Positions 45,385-54,778 of a stretch of 64,000 bases of DNA are shown here, in pieces. The translations under genes were made by a program, and so were the position numbers. The stretch is from Waterburya agarophytonicola KI4 (GTDB lineage Bacteria > Cyanobacteriota > Cyanobacteriia > Cyanobacteriales > Xenococcaceae). The notes beneath the pieces were generated by a model, which worked only from the letters and a program-made list of their open reading frames with translations, made no database searches and had not been told where the DNA came from. Where the stretch lies: the NCBI RefSeq assembly GCF_020640915.1, contig NZ_JADWDC010000009.1:24742-88741 (forward strand). Direction: 5' to 3'. Every line of letters begins with the position of its first letter. The stretch's first letter is position 1.

Positions 45385-46752
45385 TTAGTGGGCTTTTAAA
45401 ACTTTACGGTTGAGATAAATTAAATTTACTATCGTAATAATATTAGAAATTAACACAGCGATCGCCAGACCAATCAAGCCAATAAGATTAGCCAGAATAT
45501 ATGCTAATGCCACATTGGCAATAGTCGAAATGACCATATTATTGAATACTAATTCATAACGCTTGTTAGCATACAAAGTAGACTGAAGAATCGGAATAAT
45601 ACAATCAATACTCAATCCCAATCCTAGCCACAAAAATACTTGTGCCGTCTGTTCGACTGCATTCCCATCAAAAACACCCCGTCCGTAAACTAAAGCGACT
45701 AAGGGCTTGTTAAAAAACAAAACCGTGAGAACAATCGGAAAAGTTACTAAAAAAATCTTAGTTATTTTGCGTCGCAAAAAAGTAATTAACTTATACTTTT
45801 GACCAGCTAAAATATATTCGGTAATTGTCGGCAACCCAGTAGTAGCAATACTCGATCCAATCAGAGTTTGAATAGCTGAAAAAATCCTCAAAGCAAAATA
45901 ATAACTAGCAACTCCGCCCACCGCAGCAATAGATGCCAGAGAACGTTCGATCAAGCGCAAACTTTGTCTTAAGACAAAGCCCAAAGTCGGTAAAGAAACA
46001 GCTTGATAGATCGTTTTCAAATCATCCCGGGAGATCCACTGCGTCCACTGATGTCTAAATCCAGTTTTGCGTACTTCCACAAATAAAATTGTAAAGAAAA
46101 AAGCAAATCCCGTTAAATATCCCAACGCCATCCAAGAGGTAGTGTTTGTTTGTCTCCAGGCTAACAACATAAACAAGACTACCGTAGCGGGTGCGATCGC
46201 ATTTCTCAGGGCTACCATGCCAAAACGCTTTTGGCTATTGAGCAGCACGCTCATCACCGTAATACAAGGTGTAAATAAAATCAAAGGAGCGCATAGCCTC
46301 AAAATAGACAGAGCCTCCGCTTTGCCTCCCGCAGATAAGCCAGGAGCGATAAACATGACGATTAAAGGAGCTAATATTTCGATCACCAATGTCAAAAAAA
46401 TACCAATCGCTATGCCCAAATTAAACAGACGACTGGTAAAATTGTGAAATTCATCGGGTTGCAGATTGGCTTTCTGCTCTACCAATAAAGGCGTCATACT
46501 CGATTGAGTACCTTCACGAGTGACTGTATCGATTAAAATTGGCAAACTAATAGCAACAATATAAGCATCTGTCGCTTCATTGACTCCCAATCTGGCTGCA
46601 AGCAACAAATCCATTAAAAAGCCAAACATCATCCCAAAACAGGTAAGGATCATTACCTTTTTGGTAGAAGACTGCCAAATTTTATTAACGCGATATTTAA
46701 AGAGCATTAGTGATTTATTCAGATAATTTGATAAATAGCCATTGAGAACCAT
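45385..46752 (-). CDS. MurJ/MviN-like lipid-linked oligosaccharide flippase
   Basis: A 455-residue transporter with about 12-14 helices and MurJ features: LAARLGVNEATDAYIVAISL, TREGTQSSMTPLLVEQ early, IAPGLSAGG and the SQKRFGMVALRNAIAP segment. MurJ proteins flip lipid II, and MurJ-like proteins in EPS loci flip other lipid-linked glycans. With the polymerase-like gene 6 bases downstream and GT4 12 bases upstream, a role in exporting this locus' repeat unit is the better reading. The leader before MLFKYRV is extra, and a later ATG may be the true start. Confidence 0.85.
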   Translation of the reverse strand: MVLNGYLSNYLNKSLMLFKYRVNKIWQSSTKKVMILTCFGMMFGFLMDLLLAARLGVNEATDAYIVAISLPILIDTVTREGTQSSMTPLLVEQKANLQPDEFHNFTSRLFNLGIAIGIFLTLVIEILAPLIVMFIAPGLSAGGKAEALSILRLCAPLILFTPCITVMSVLLNSQKRFGMVALRNAIAPATVVLFMLLAWRQTNTTSWMALGYLTGFAFFFTILFVEVRKTGFRHQWTQWISRDDLKTIYQAVSLPTLGFVLRQSLRLIERSLASIAAVGGVASYYFALRIFSAIQTLIGSSIATTGLPTITEYILAGQKYKLITFLRRKITKIFLVTFPIVLTVLFFNKPLVALVYGRGVFDGNAVEQTAQVFLWLGLGLSIDCIIPILQSTLYANKRYELVFNNMVISTIANVALAYILANLIGLIGLAIAVLISNIITIVNLIYLNRKVLKAH

Positions 46753-46764
46753 AAATAGAGCTAC

Positions 46765-47970
46765 TTACAAGACTTTTTGGTAAATTTGCATCAACTTTTG
46801 ATAGTGACTTTCGGCATTAAACTTATGCTCTACTTTTTTTCTACCTGCCATTCCCATGATTAGAGCGCGATCTCTATTGTCAGACATCCAGAGCATTTTT
46901 TCTCTAAGTTCGTCTGCGTTACCAGGTTCAATCTGCCAGCCATCTATTCCGTCGGTGATAATTTCAGTCATTCCCCCAATACGACTGGCAATAACTGATT
47001 TTCCACGAGCCAAGGACTCAATTAAGGTCAAACCGAAGGTTTCATACCATTCAGAAGGTGCGATGGTGCAGATACTTCCTGCGATCAGTTTATCTAATTC
47101 TTGCTTCTGTTTGAAGCCCAGCAATTTAATGTGTTTGAGGTTTTTCTCTTCGATCGCATCTTCTACCTCCCGCCGATCCGTACCATCTCCCACAATTAAT
47201 AAAGGAATATCCATCAGGGTGGATGCAGCCTCAATCAAAGTAAAAATCCCTTTATATCTTTCGAGTCTGCCAAAATACAAAAAATATTCCCCAGGCTGCT
47301 GGCTGACTTCAATCCCCCCTAAATCGATAAAATTGTGTACGGTGCTGATTTTATCAGAGGGAATTCCCAACTCGACCAACTTATTTCTTTGAAAATCACT
47401 AACCGCAATAAAGCGATCGACTTTATCTACCGCACCTAACAGATGAGAAGCATAAGATTCTATCGTACTTAAAAGAGAACGGGCGATCGAGCCTCGATTG
47501 CATCGTTTTACCGTTGCTTGCCAAAAAGCCGAACCATTACAAGCCTGACATATTTCATTCCCCGATCTCAAAGAATAAACAGGGCAAACTATCTTATATT
47601 CGTGTAACGTCTGAACGATGGGAATTCCCGCTTGCTTGAGGGGACTCAAAATCGAACTGGTTAATTGACCGTAATATATATGCAGATGAGCAAGATCGAT
47701 TGGTTGTTCTCGGCACAGACGCTTGATCGCTTTAGCAGCTTGACGAGAGTAGATAAAGCTAATTAGATCTGCCACCCCAGGATTATCGAAGTTAACCCCT
47801 GGGGGAAAGTACTTCGACCACTTTGTCGGGCGATTTTTAGAATCGATACTAGCAAAAGGAATAACTTGATGCTCGTGTTGGTGCAATAATTCGGTTAGAG
47901 CAAATTGATATTGGTCTGACCCCCCCCGAATATAGTAATTCTGTCCACCATTTAAAACTATTAATGTCAC
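46765..47970 (-). CDS. GT4 glycosyltransferase with cysteine cluster
   Basis: The 401-residue GT-B enzyme uses a GTG start (47970). It has the N-terminal NGGQNYYIRGGSDQYQFAL glycine loop. A C-x(15)-C-x2-C-x(13)-C cluster follows in the middle (CPVYSLRSGNEICQAC), typical of one GT4 subfamily and possibly metal-binding. The C-terminal domain has FLYFGRLERYKGIFTLIEA and SEWYETFGLTLIESLARGK with the E-x7-E motif. It adds a sugar to a lipid-linked acceptor. Neighbours are the flippase (12 bases) and a sulfotransferase (101 bases). Confidence 0.87.
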   Translation of the reverse strand: MTLIVLNGGQNYYIRGGSDQYQFALTELLHQHEHQVIPFASIDSKNRPTKWSKYFPPGVNFDNPGVADLISFIYSRQAAKAIKRLCREQPIDLAHLHIYYGQLTSSILSPLKQAGIPIVQTLHEYKIVCPVYSLRSGNEICQACNGSAFWQATVKRCNRGSIARSLLSTIESYASHLLGAVDKVDRFIAVSDFQRNKLVELGIPSDKISTVHNFIDLGGIEVSQQPGEYFLYFGRLERYKGIFTLIEAASTLMDIPLLIVGDGTDRREVEDAIEEKNLKHIKLLGFKQKQELDKLIAGSICTIAPSEWYETFGLTLIESLARGKSVIASRIGGMTEIITDGIDGWQIEPGNADELREKMLWMSDNRDRALIMGMAGRKKVEHKFNAESHYQKLMQIYQKVL

Positions 47971-48071
47971 GAATTAAAACTTACCTATTCTAAATAAATT
48001 CATTTTTAAGCTCTATAATTAACCATCTAGTCTATTAAAATTTAACTCTCTCAAACAGTTGAGACAACAAC

Positions 48072-49079
48072 TTATGCCCAACGTCTTTTGATTGTATCGG
48101 CATAACAACCGATTCTTTCTAAGTTTAATAATAATGCTAAAAATAGTTGTACTGGCAGAGATATGAGACTAATTGCTATTGCCAAATAATTAGGTTTGAT
48201 CGACATTGCATCATAATTATGTTTTTCTCTATGCTTTTGAGTTATTTGTTGACATAAAAAAACTTCAGTTTTACTCAGCCCTCCTTTCCGCCAATTACCT
48301 GTTTTACTAGCATCTATACCTGTGGTCAGGGGTCGATCCGAGCCAATAGAAGAACCTATTTGAGGTACTTCGAGTAATTCTGTGCTGAAAGATAGTTCCA
48401 AAAAATTACAAATTTCTTGCACTTTTGCTGTTGGGTTTTGAATTAGATCTTCAAAATTCAAGGAATATACTCGCTCGTGAGCGGCAAATTTTTCTCCAGC
48501 AAGAATGGCAGAATTCCAAAGTTTACTAATAGTTATGGGATGATAATTTATTTTAGAACGAATAGCTTCTTGGAGGGGGATTTTTTCTCCCCCCAGAAAA
48601 CGTCGTTTCCATTTTCTTTTTTGAGACAGCAATACATCCCGAGGATCTCTGACGGTGTTAATTATTTTGGCTTCTGGATATAGGTTTAAAATTTCATTGA
48701 TATAAAATACGTTAGCAGGAGTGTGTTCACAAGGAATGCTCTTATCATTTTTCTGAGCTTCATACTGTAAAAAACGCTTAAATAGAGTTGACAGAGTTGG
48801 GTTTTTCGGATTAAAATGCTGTAATGCTTGTTTAGCTTCTGTTAAATATAATTGACTGTCTCCCTGGGTTAAATATCCATCTCTTTGAATACAAATCAGT
48901 TTTGCCATGAGCAGTTCTGATTCAGTTTTACTAATAGCTTGTTGTTCTTTTTTAGCCGTCCATAGTTCTCCAAAAAAATGAAGTTCGTGGAACGAAAATA
49001 CTTGGGAATGTTGTCCGACTATGCGACTCATCATCGTAGTTCCACTACGACTATTGCCAACAATAAAAATTAAAGTCAT
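48072..49079 (-). CDS. Sulfotransferase with C-terminal membrane segment
   Basis: A 335-residue sulfotransferase starts with the phosphosulfate loop LIFIVGNSRSGTTMMSRIVG and has HELHFFGELW, then the 3'-phosphate segment AKIINTVRDPRDVLLSQKRKW. A C-terminal hydrophobic stretch (LAIAISLISLPVQLFLALLL, about residues 300-320) is unusual for this family and would tie the enzyme to the membrane. It opens the compact part of the minus arm, 186 bases below the GT2 gene. It probably sulfates sugars of the polysaccharide. Confidence 0.85.
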   Translation of the reverse strand: MTLIFIVGNSRSGTTMMSRIVGQHSQVFSFHELHFFGELWTAKKEQQAISKTESELLMAKLICIQRDGYLTQGDSQLYLTEAKQALQHFNPKNPTLSTLFKRFLQYEAQKNDKSIPCEHTPANVFYINEILNLYPEAKIINTVRDPRDVLLSQKRKWKRRFLGGEKIPLQEAIRSKINYHPITISKLWNSAILAGEKFAAHERVYSLNFEDLIQNPTAKVQEICNFLELSFSTELLEVPQIGSSIGSDRPLTTGIDASKTGNWRKGGLSKTEVFLCQQITQKHREKHNYDAMSIKPNYLAIAISLISLPVQLFLALLLNLERIGCYADTIKRRWA

Positions 49080-49265
49080 TTTTTAGTTAATCCCGATCTA
49101 ATTGTTTTAATATCTAGAAAAATCGTGTTTTCATATAGCAACAAAAAAGTATCGTCAAAACTTTGACACTAAAATGTTCTGTTTTATTTTAAAAATGTAT
49201 ATAACTCGATTTTTCGTGTAAAAGCAAAAATTAAAAGTATTGAACAATATAAAGAAAATAAAGTT

Positions 49266-50234
49266 TCAACATTTTAATTGCTTGATTTTTTTCTCATACT
49301 GTACGAGGGAATTGTCTTTTTTCCAAGGTCTATATTGATAGAAAGCCATAGAATATATCTTGATTTTGGTGAGAATATTACTCAAAGACAAATATTTAGT
49401 AATCAATTCTTTTTCTTCTGGATGTTGTTGTCCAGTTTTCAAAATCAAATTTATATATATTCCTAAACCTCTGGCGAATATTCTATCAGTAATCTTGTAA
49501 AATTCTGGTAACTTCAATCTCATAAAATAAGCTACGGTCATCGCCTTATAAGCTCTCCTTCTGGCAAATTTCTTGCCTTCTTGAAGGGTATTACCGTTAT
49601 TTTGGTGTATTCCCTGTATAGTTAGTTTCCGATCTAAATAAAACCCTTTACTCAACGCTGGTGCGATCGCGACTAGATATCGATCTGCCCCCCTTCTTAA
49701 GGTTTCAGTCATTGGTAAAATTTCTTGGAGGAGCGATCTCCTGAAACACAAACCAGATGTAGGCGGGGCGAGAAAAGATAATTTACCTTGCTTCATCTTC
49801 TCTCTAAAATCACATTCGCGAGATCCCTCTTCTTCGCTAACCCCAAGAAAATTCCCCGTGCGTTTATCAACCAAGCTCACAGAATGGAAACACCAACCAA
49901 GATCGGTATTATTATTAAAAACAGCGATAATTTCCGCAATTTTGTGGGAGAGAAAAACATCATCAGAATCGAGCAGACATATAATATCCCCTTGGCTGGC
50001 AGCAAAACCTGCATTAAACGCTGAAGCTTGTCCGCCATTTTCTTGGAAAACAGGAATTAAGAGATCGCCATAACTAGCGATAATTTGCCTCGAATCATCT
50101 GTAGAACCATCATCTACTAAAATTAACTCGATGTTGGTATAACTCTGTTGTAACGCACTGGCGATCGCTTCATCCAAAAATTCAGCGTAGTTATAGTTAT
50201 TGATAATAATGCTAACTAAGGGTCGACTGTCCAT
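49266..50234 (-). CDS. GT2 family glycosyltransferase
   Basis: The 322-residue inverting GT-A enzyme has the family hallmarks: LVSIIINNYNYAEFLDEAIA, VDDGSTDDSR, ENGGQASAFNAGFAAS and the metal-binding DSDD near residue 95. It lacks membrane segments and ends in a basic tail. Its start (50234) faces the 869-base divergent region. It is the first gene of the minus arm and probably adds an early sugar of the repeat unit. Confidence 0.88.
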   Translation of the reverse strand: MDSRPLVSIIINNYNYAEFLDEAIASALQQSYTNIELILVDDGSTDDSRQIIASYGDLLIPVFQENGGQASAFNAGFAASQGDIICLLDSDDVFLSHKIAEIIAVFNNNTDLGWCFHSVSLVDKRTGNFLGVSEEEGSRECDFREKMKQGKLSFLAPPTSGLCFRRSLLQEILPMTETLRRGADRYLVAIAPALSKGFYLDRKLTIQGIHQNNGNTLQEGKKFARRRAYKAMTVAYFMRLKLPEFYKITDRIFARGLGIYINLILKTGQQHPEEKELITKYLSLSNILTKIKIYSMAFYQYRPWKKDNSLVQYEKKIKQLKC

Positions 50235-50307
50235 CTATAATTATATTAATACAAAAATACTATAAACTGTTTGTTTTTAAAAAGTATACCTCGAACCTCG
50301 ATCTAGG

Positions 50308-50357
50308 TTAAGCTTTTGATAAGCCTAGATTAAGCCTTTGATAACAAATTTTATAAT
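50308..50357 (+). promoter_or_regulatory. Tandem direct repeats next to a TATAAT box
   Basis: Two near-identical 15-base boxes, TTAAGCTTTTGATAA at 50308-50322 and TTAAGCCTTTGATAA at 50330-50344, repeat with 22-base phasing (two helical turns). A perfect TATAAT follows at 50352-50357, so the second box covers the -35 position, where the sequence (ATTAAG) is weak. This layout is typical of an activator or response-regulator site in front of a dependent promoter. The factor is unknown. Confidence 0.5.
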
Positions 50358-50363
50358 AGAATT

Positions 50364-50765
50364 GAAAGCATTGTTGTAATATATTGTTTATTTTGTTTTT
50401 TTAGGTTCTAACTCTTGCAACTCCAGAGAACAAAAAATTATATAGATCGCTTAAGTTATTTTAATGTTTGCTCAACATTTTATAGCCTGGATTACTTAAT
50501 TGTTTGGCTACATTCCTGTATTTGGTAGCACAGGTGACAATTTATCTTCAATATACTAATTACTTAATTTGTATTCGACTATTTGGTTAATTCCCAGACG
50601 GATAGTCTCGACTTTGATGATAATAGCCAGCAGAATATTTCCCATAGTCTTAAACTAACTTAATTTTTATCCCCTCGATCAGGCTGATAACGTATTGTTC
50701 TTAACAAAGATTTTAAAAGCGATTCCCCTTTCATTCATTGGCTTTCAGGGGATTCTTTTTTTTCT
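50364..50765 (+). ncRNA. Candidate small RNA or long leader ending at tandem terminators
   Basis: No protein-like frame lies between the TATAAT at 50352 and the plus-strand terminator at 50721-50763, yet the terminator needs a transcript. A transcript of about 400 bases is the simplest reading. It could be a stand-alone regulatory RNA or an attenuated leader of the gene at 51104. I do not recognise it as 6S, tmRNA or a Yfr family. The 5' end is placed from the promoter box only. Confidence 0.35.
50721..50763 (+). terminator. Orphan intrinsic terminator
   Basis: GATTCCCCT (50721-50729) pairs with AGGGGATTC (50747-50755) with one mismatch, followed by eight T (50756-50763). No gene ends upstream on this strand within 700 bases. 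Confidence 0.7.
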
Positions 50766-50809
50766 TTAAAACAAATTTTTCGATCAAATAAATAGTTGTT
50801 GCTACCCCT

Positions 50810-50866
50810 GCGATCGAGCAACAAATCATGCAAATTTTTGTCGTTCGATCGATCGCCTTTTTTTTT
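50810..50866 (+). terminator. Second orphan intrinsic terminator
   Basis: GCGATCGA (50810-50817) pairs perfectly with TCGATCGC (50849-50856), with an inner ACAAA/TTTGT stem, then nine T at 50858-50866. It backs up the terminator 45 bases upstream on the same strand. Confidence 0.7.
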
Positions 50867-51103
50867 ATTCTTGTAAATTTAGGTGATTGTTTTGAGACAA
50901 ATTATCATCAGCACAAAATAAACTCAGTTTAAGTAAAATTGCTGAGGGCAAATCAGTAATTTCACTCAATACACCCTTGACTTAAAAGATATTTTATAGG
51001 CATAATAACCTAAAATATTTAATGAGAATTGCTTAAGTAAGTATTTTATTCAGTATTTATTCTAAATAATCTTCTATTACATTTAAGTTACTAAGTTACT
51101 CGA

Positions 51104-52270
51104 ATGAAAAAACATAAACTTTTAATACTTGGCACTCGCGGAATACCTGGAAGTCATGGCGGGTTTGAAACTTTTGCAGAGCGATTAGCCCTATACTTAG
51201 TTAGAAGAGGATGGAAGGTTACGGTCTACTGTCAGAGTGATGAAGAAAAACTCAGCTATAGTATCTGGCAAGGCATTAATCTAGTTCACATTCCCGTACC
51301 GAAGGATAATTCATTCTGGTCTATTCTCTTCGATTTTAAAGCAGCTTTTCATGCAGTCAGGCAAGAAGGCTTAATTCTCACTCTGGGTTATAACACTGCG
51401 ATATTTTCCCTACTCTACCGTCTCAGAAATAGAACAAACATGACCAATATGGACGGTATGGAATGGTGGAGAAAAAAATGGAATGCTTTAGAAAAATCCT
51501 GGCTATATATCAACGAACGCTGTGCGGTTTGGTTTAGCAACCATTTAATTGCAGACCATCCTCAAATCAAACGGTATTTACGCACTCAAGTAAAAACTTC
51601 TAAGCCGATTGCGGTCATTCCCTACAGTACAGAAATTGTCACCGAGGCAAACCCCGCCTTATTACAACAATACAATCTCGTTCCTCAAAACTATGCTCTA
51701 GTGATTGCTAGACCAGAACCAGAAAACTCAATTTTAGAGATAGTATCCGCTTTTTCTCGTCAAAAAAGAAATATGCCTTTGGTAGTTTTAGGCAAATATC
51801 TACCAGAAGAAAACCCCTATCACAAAGAAGTTTTAAAATCAGCCAGCGACGAAGTAATGTTTGTGGGCGGAATCTACAACCAGGAAGTGGTCACAGCCCT
51901 CAGATATTATGCGTCTCTCTATCTTCACGGACATCAAGTAGGAGGTACTAACCCTTCTTTGATCGAAGCAATGTCGGCGGGGAGTCCCGTTTTGGCTCAT
52001 AATAATCCCTTCAACTCTTGGGTTGCAGGAGAAGGTGCTGCTTACTTTAAAGATATGGACGATTGCGATCGCCAGATGACTCAGTTACTCCATAACAAAG
52101 CAAAACTGCAACTAATGAAGCAAAGCAGTTTAGATCGATATGATGCAAAATTTGCTGATGATAAAGATCTCAAAGCTCACGAACAACTTTTTTTAGCAAC
52201 CTTAAACCCAAGGCATAATCAAATATTAGTAACGCCCCAAGAATCTTCTAAGGAAAAATCTTTAGTTTAG
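51104..52270 (+). CDS. GT4 glycosyltransferase with DUF1972 N-terminal domain
   Basis: A 388-residue enzyme begins LLILGTRGIPGSHGGFETFAER, the DUF1972 signature found in rhamnosyl- and related transferases. The C-terminal GT4 half shows YALVIARPEPENSILEIV and the donor-site region VGGTNPSLIEAMSAGSPVLA, where a Glu lies at the E-x7-E position. It is the first gene of the plus arm and likely adds an early sugar, rhamnose or other. It is 93 bases from the next gene. Confidence 0.88.
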   Translation: MKKHKLLILGTRGIPGSHGGFETFAERLALYLVRRGWKVTVYCQSDEEKLSYSIWQGINLVHIPVPKDNSFWSILFDFKAAFHAVRQEGLILTLGYNTAIFSLLYRLRNRTNMTNMDGMEWWRKKWNALEKSWLYINERCAVWFSNHLIADHPQIKRYLRTQVKTSKPIAVIPYSTEIVTEANPALLQQYNLVPQNYALVIARPEPENSILEIVSAFSRQKRNMPLVVLGKYLPEENPYHKEVLKSASDEVMFVGGIYNQEVVTALRYYASLYLHGHQVGGTNPSLIEAMSAGSPVLAHNNPFNSWVAGEGAAYFKDMDDCDRQMTQLLHNKAKLQLMKQSSLDRYDAKFADDKDLKAHEQLFLATLNPRHNQILVTPQESSKEKSLV

Positions 52271-52363
52271 GATGTGGTTTTAATTACCGACTATTGGTTG
52301 CGATTCCATCCTACTGAGGGTTGACAGGTTCAACCTATAGAACCCAGGGGATCATTTGCCCTA

Positions 52364-54778
52364 GTGAGGATTAATAAAAGCAAAATGAACAATAAAAGAT
52401 GGTTGAATTTAATTTACTCTTTTCAATTAGCCTGGATTTTAAGAGTTTTATCCCTATTTTTGGGGGGGAAATTAAATGCCAAATTGGAGCAAAAACTCCA
52501 ACAATGCCAGAGAATTATTGAGATAGCTGCTACTCAAGTTAGATTTGCCGATTGTTGTCGCGATCGCAATGCTAATAACTACCTCGGATTGCTGACCAAA
52601 GATCCTCTAGATGAAGAGCGATCGCAGCAATATATCCTGCTAACTGATCGCTACTTTAGTCTGAAAAGAAACAACGCAGACTTGCTGATTCTTTCAGAAA
52701 AAGAGGAATTAGAACGGATCTGGTTTTTTGATGAATACAAACACGCTAGATATGTTTTTTTTGCGCCCATAAACCCCATCGCTTTACTAGTTGGTCTGCC
52801 TGGGCTGTTTAAAAATACAATTTTTCGTCGTATTCAGCCAGCAGGAGTCATCACCTTAGAAGACAATTTAGGCATCAAGCAGCCAGTATTGGCGATCGCT
52901 ATCCTCAAAAGAGTAACTCCCAACGCCCGACGCTTTGTCTCTCCTTTATTAGGGGTTAGTAGTTTCTTTCAAGCTTTAAATCAACAGCAGGTAAGTTATG
53001 CAATTTTGCGCTGGTTTGAAGATTTACCCCTAATTATGCCAGGGGAAGATATTGATATGTTGGTGGCTGATCGAGACATTGAAACTGTCGAATCTTTGCT
53101 GCAACAACAGCCAGGTATTATTCCCTGCGATCTTTATACCGTTTCGGGTTTACCTGGAACAGCCTATAAAAATATGGCGTACTATCCTCCTTTGTTGGCA
53201 GAACAAATTTTAGCAGGAACGATTATTCTCAAAGAAACTTTTGCCGTACCCAACCCAGAACTTCATTTTTATAGTTTGGCTTATCACGCAATCTACCATA
53301 AGGGACAAAAATCAGGGATCCCCCTCACTCCACAATCAACGCAGAAATCCTCGGTCGATCCAGAACATCAATATCGAGATATTTTGCAGAATTTAGCTCA
53401 CGCGCTCAATCTAGAAGAAGTAGAGCTTACCCTACAGGGCTTAGATCGTTTGCTCAACAGCGTTAATTGGCGACCTTCGGAAGATACTTTAGCTCGTTTA
53501 GATAGCAGGGATATTTGGTTGCAAGAGAGGTCTCAAAAAAACGCCGAATTAAAGCCAAAGGTCGATATCACTGGGTTAGCCGTATTTTTCATCCGCCAGA
53601 AGGCATTAGACCTCAACCTAGAGTCGGAGATAATCGAACTTTTGGAACGAGAAGGCTTTAACTTAATTAAAATCAAAGTTTTAGGCTCGAAAAAAGCCCA
53701 GCGAGTCAAATATCAAATTAGAGGAGGAAACTGGGGTAAAGGACCTTGGGCAGAATCTGGAGGAGATCCTGCAATGGTAATTGTTGCCCTAGATTTAATG
53801 CCCACCGCACCCACTGCCGAGCAATTAGCCAAACAACCACACCTATCCAACGGTCGCATCAGAGTTAAAAATAAAATTAGAGATGCCGTTAATCGCTCCT
53901 TAGAGATAGACCAAAGATGCAATACGGTTCACTCTAGCGATAATGAACGAGAAGCCTGGAATTATCTAGAAATAACCTTTCCTCGCAAGCTGGAAAAAAT
54001 GCAACGTAAAATCGATCGACTGCGTCAGAATTTTGAAACCAACTATGCCGTCAAGGAAGTTTTAACTAGATTTGGCAGACGGGCGAAGGTAGAAGTGATT
54101 GAATATGGCGATCGCCTGGCAGTCCAGAAAACCTTTAGACCAGGGTGCGAGAAATTCTGGCAAAGAGAAATCTTTGCTAGTCAAGCTTTTGCTAAAGACT
54201 GTTTGGCAATTCCTCCTTTATTAGATTATGGCGAAAATTATCTAGTTCATCCTTACTATGATGATATTTTGAAGTTTAGAAATAGACAGAGCAAGCTATT
54301 ACCTCTGGCGATCGCCAAACAAGCCATGGCAACTCTCAGATTTTTTTACGAGCAGGGTTACGCTCCCATCGACTTTCAACCAGCCAATATTATTGTCGAT
54401 CGCTCTTCTGGGTTAAAAATACTTGATTTTGAATTTCTCTATCAATACGACTGCAAGCCCGAGTCTTTCGAGCAATGTTATGAGTTGGCGGGTATTCCCG
54501 ACGATTTTCCTGGAGACAAGCCTAATTTTAGACTCGAAATGTCTTACGACGCGAGATGGAAGCCATATATTGGTCTGAGTCTCGATAGTTTGCTCCGAGA
54601 TCCTCTATGGCTGCAACAGATCAAACGTTTCGTCTTTGCTATGATCCACCTACCATGGCGAATTATCAAGAATAGATGGGAAATGATGTCATCCCAGAAC
54701 AATTTTGAGTTGAATTCTCTTTTAACTTTAATCAAGCAAAAAATTACCAAAATAAAATTATCGACGTATTCCAACTAG
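52364..54778 (+). CDS. Multidomain protein: nucleotidyltransferase-like, NDP-kinase-like and sugar-kinase-like regions
   Basis: The 804-residue protein starts at GTG 52364 (ATG 52385 is an alternative). Residues about 205-320 look like a nucleotidyltransferase (PGEDIDMLV, with the D-x-D at 229-231). Residues about 400-540 resemble nucleoside diphosphate kinase: GFNLIKIKVL, GGDPAMVIVALD and NTVHSSDNEREAWNY, with the catalytic-type His at 523. Residues 570-700 look like an LPS/aminoglycoside-type kinase: LAVQKTF (Lys 589), APIDFQPANIIVD (Asp 670, Asn 675) and ILDFEF (Asp 688). It lies between GT and receiver-Wzz genes, so a role in sugar activation or phosphorylation is inferred. I know of no family with this order. 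Confidence 0.65.
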   Translation: MRINKSKMNNKRWLNLIYSFQLAWILRVLSLFLGGKLNAKLEQKLQQCQRIIEIAATQVRFADCCRDRNANNYLGLLTKDPLDEERSQQYILLTDRYFSLKRNNADLLILSEKEELERIWFFDEYKHARYVFFAPINPIALLVGLPGLFKNTIFRRIQPAGVITLEDNLGIKQPVLAIAILKRVTPNARRFVSPLLGVSSFFQALNQQQVSYAILRWFEDLPLIMPGEDIDMLVADRDIETVESLLQQQPGIIPCDLYTVSGLPGTAYKNMAYYPPLLAEQILAGTIILKETFAVPNPELHFYSLAYHAIYHKGQKSGIPLTPQSTQKSSVDPEHQYRDILQNLAHALNLEEVELTLQGLDRLLNSVNWRPSEDTLARLDSRDIWLQERSQKNAELKPKVDITGLAVFFIRQKALDLNLESEIIELLEREGFNLIKIKVLGSKKAQRVKYQIRGGNWGKGPWAESGGDPAMVIVALDLMPTAPTAEQLAKQPHLSNGRIRVKNKIRDAVNRSLEIDQRCNTVHSSDNEREAWNYLEITFPRKLEKMQRKIDRLRQNFETNYAVKEVLTRFGRRAKVEVIEYGDRLAVQKTFRPGCEKFWQREIFASQAFAKDCLAIPPLLDYGENYLVHPYYDDILKFRNRQSKLLPLAIAKQAMATLRFFYEQGYAPIDFQPANIIVDRSSGLKILDFEFLYQYDCKPESFEQCYELAGIPDDFPGDKPNFRLEMSYDARWKPYIGLSLDSLLRDPLWLQQIKRFVFAMIHLPWRIIKNRWEMMSSQNNFELNSLLTLIKQKITKIKLSTYSN

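Noticed and set aside
46067..46447. 126-codon plus-strand frame
   Set aside because: Antisense to the MurJ-like gene, no ribosome site or family.
46856..47392. 178-codon plus-strand frame
   Set aside because: Antisense to the GT4 gene, where the frame is clearly real on the other strand.
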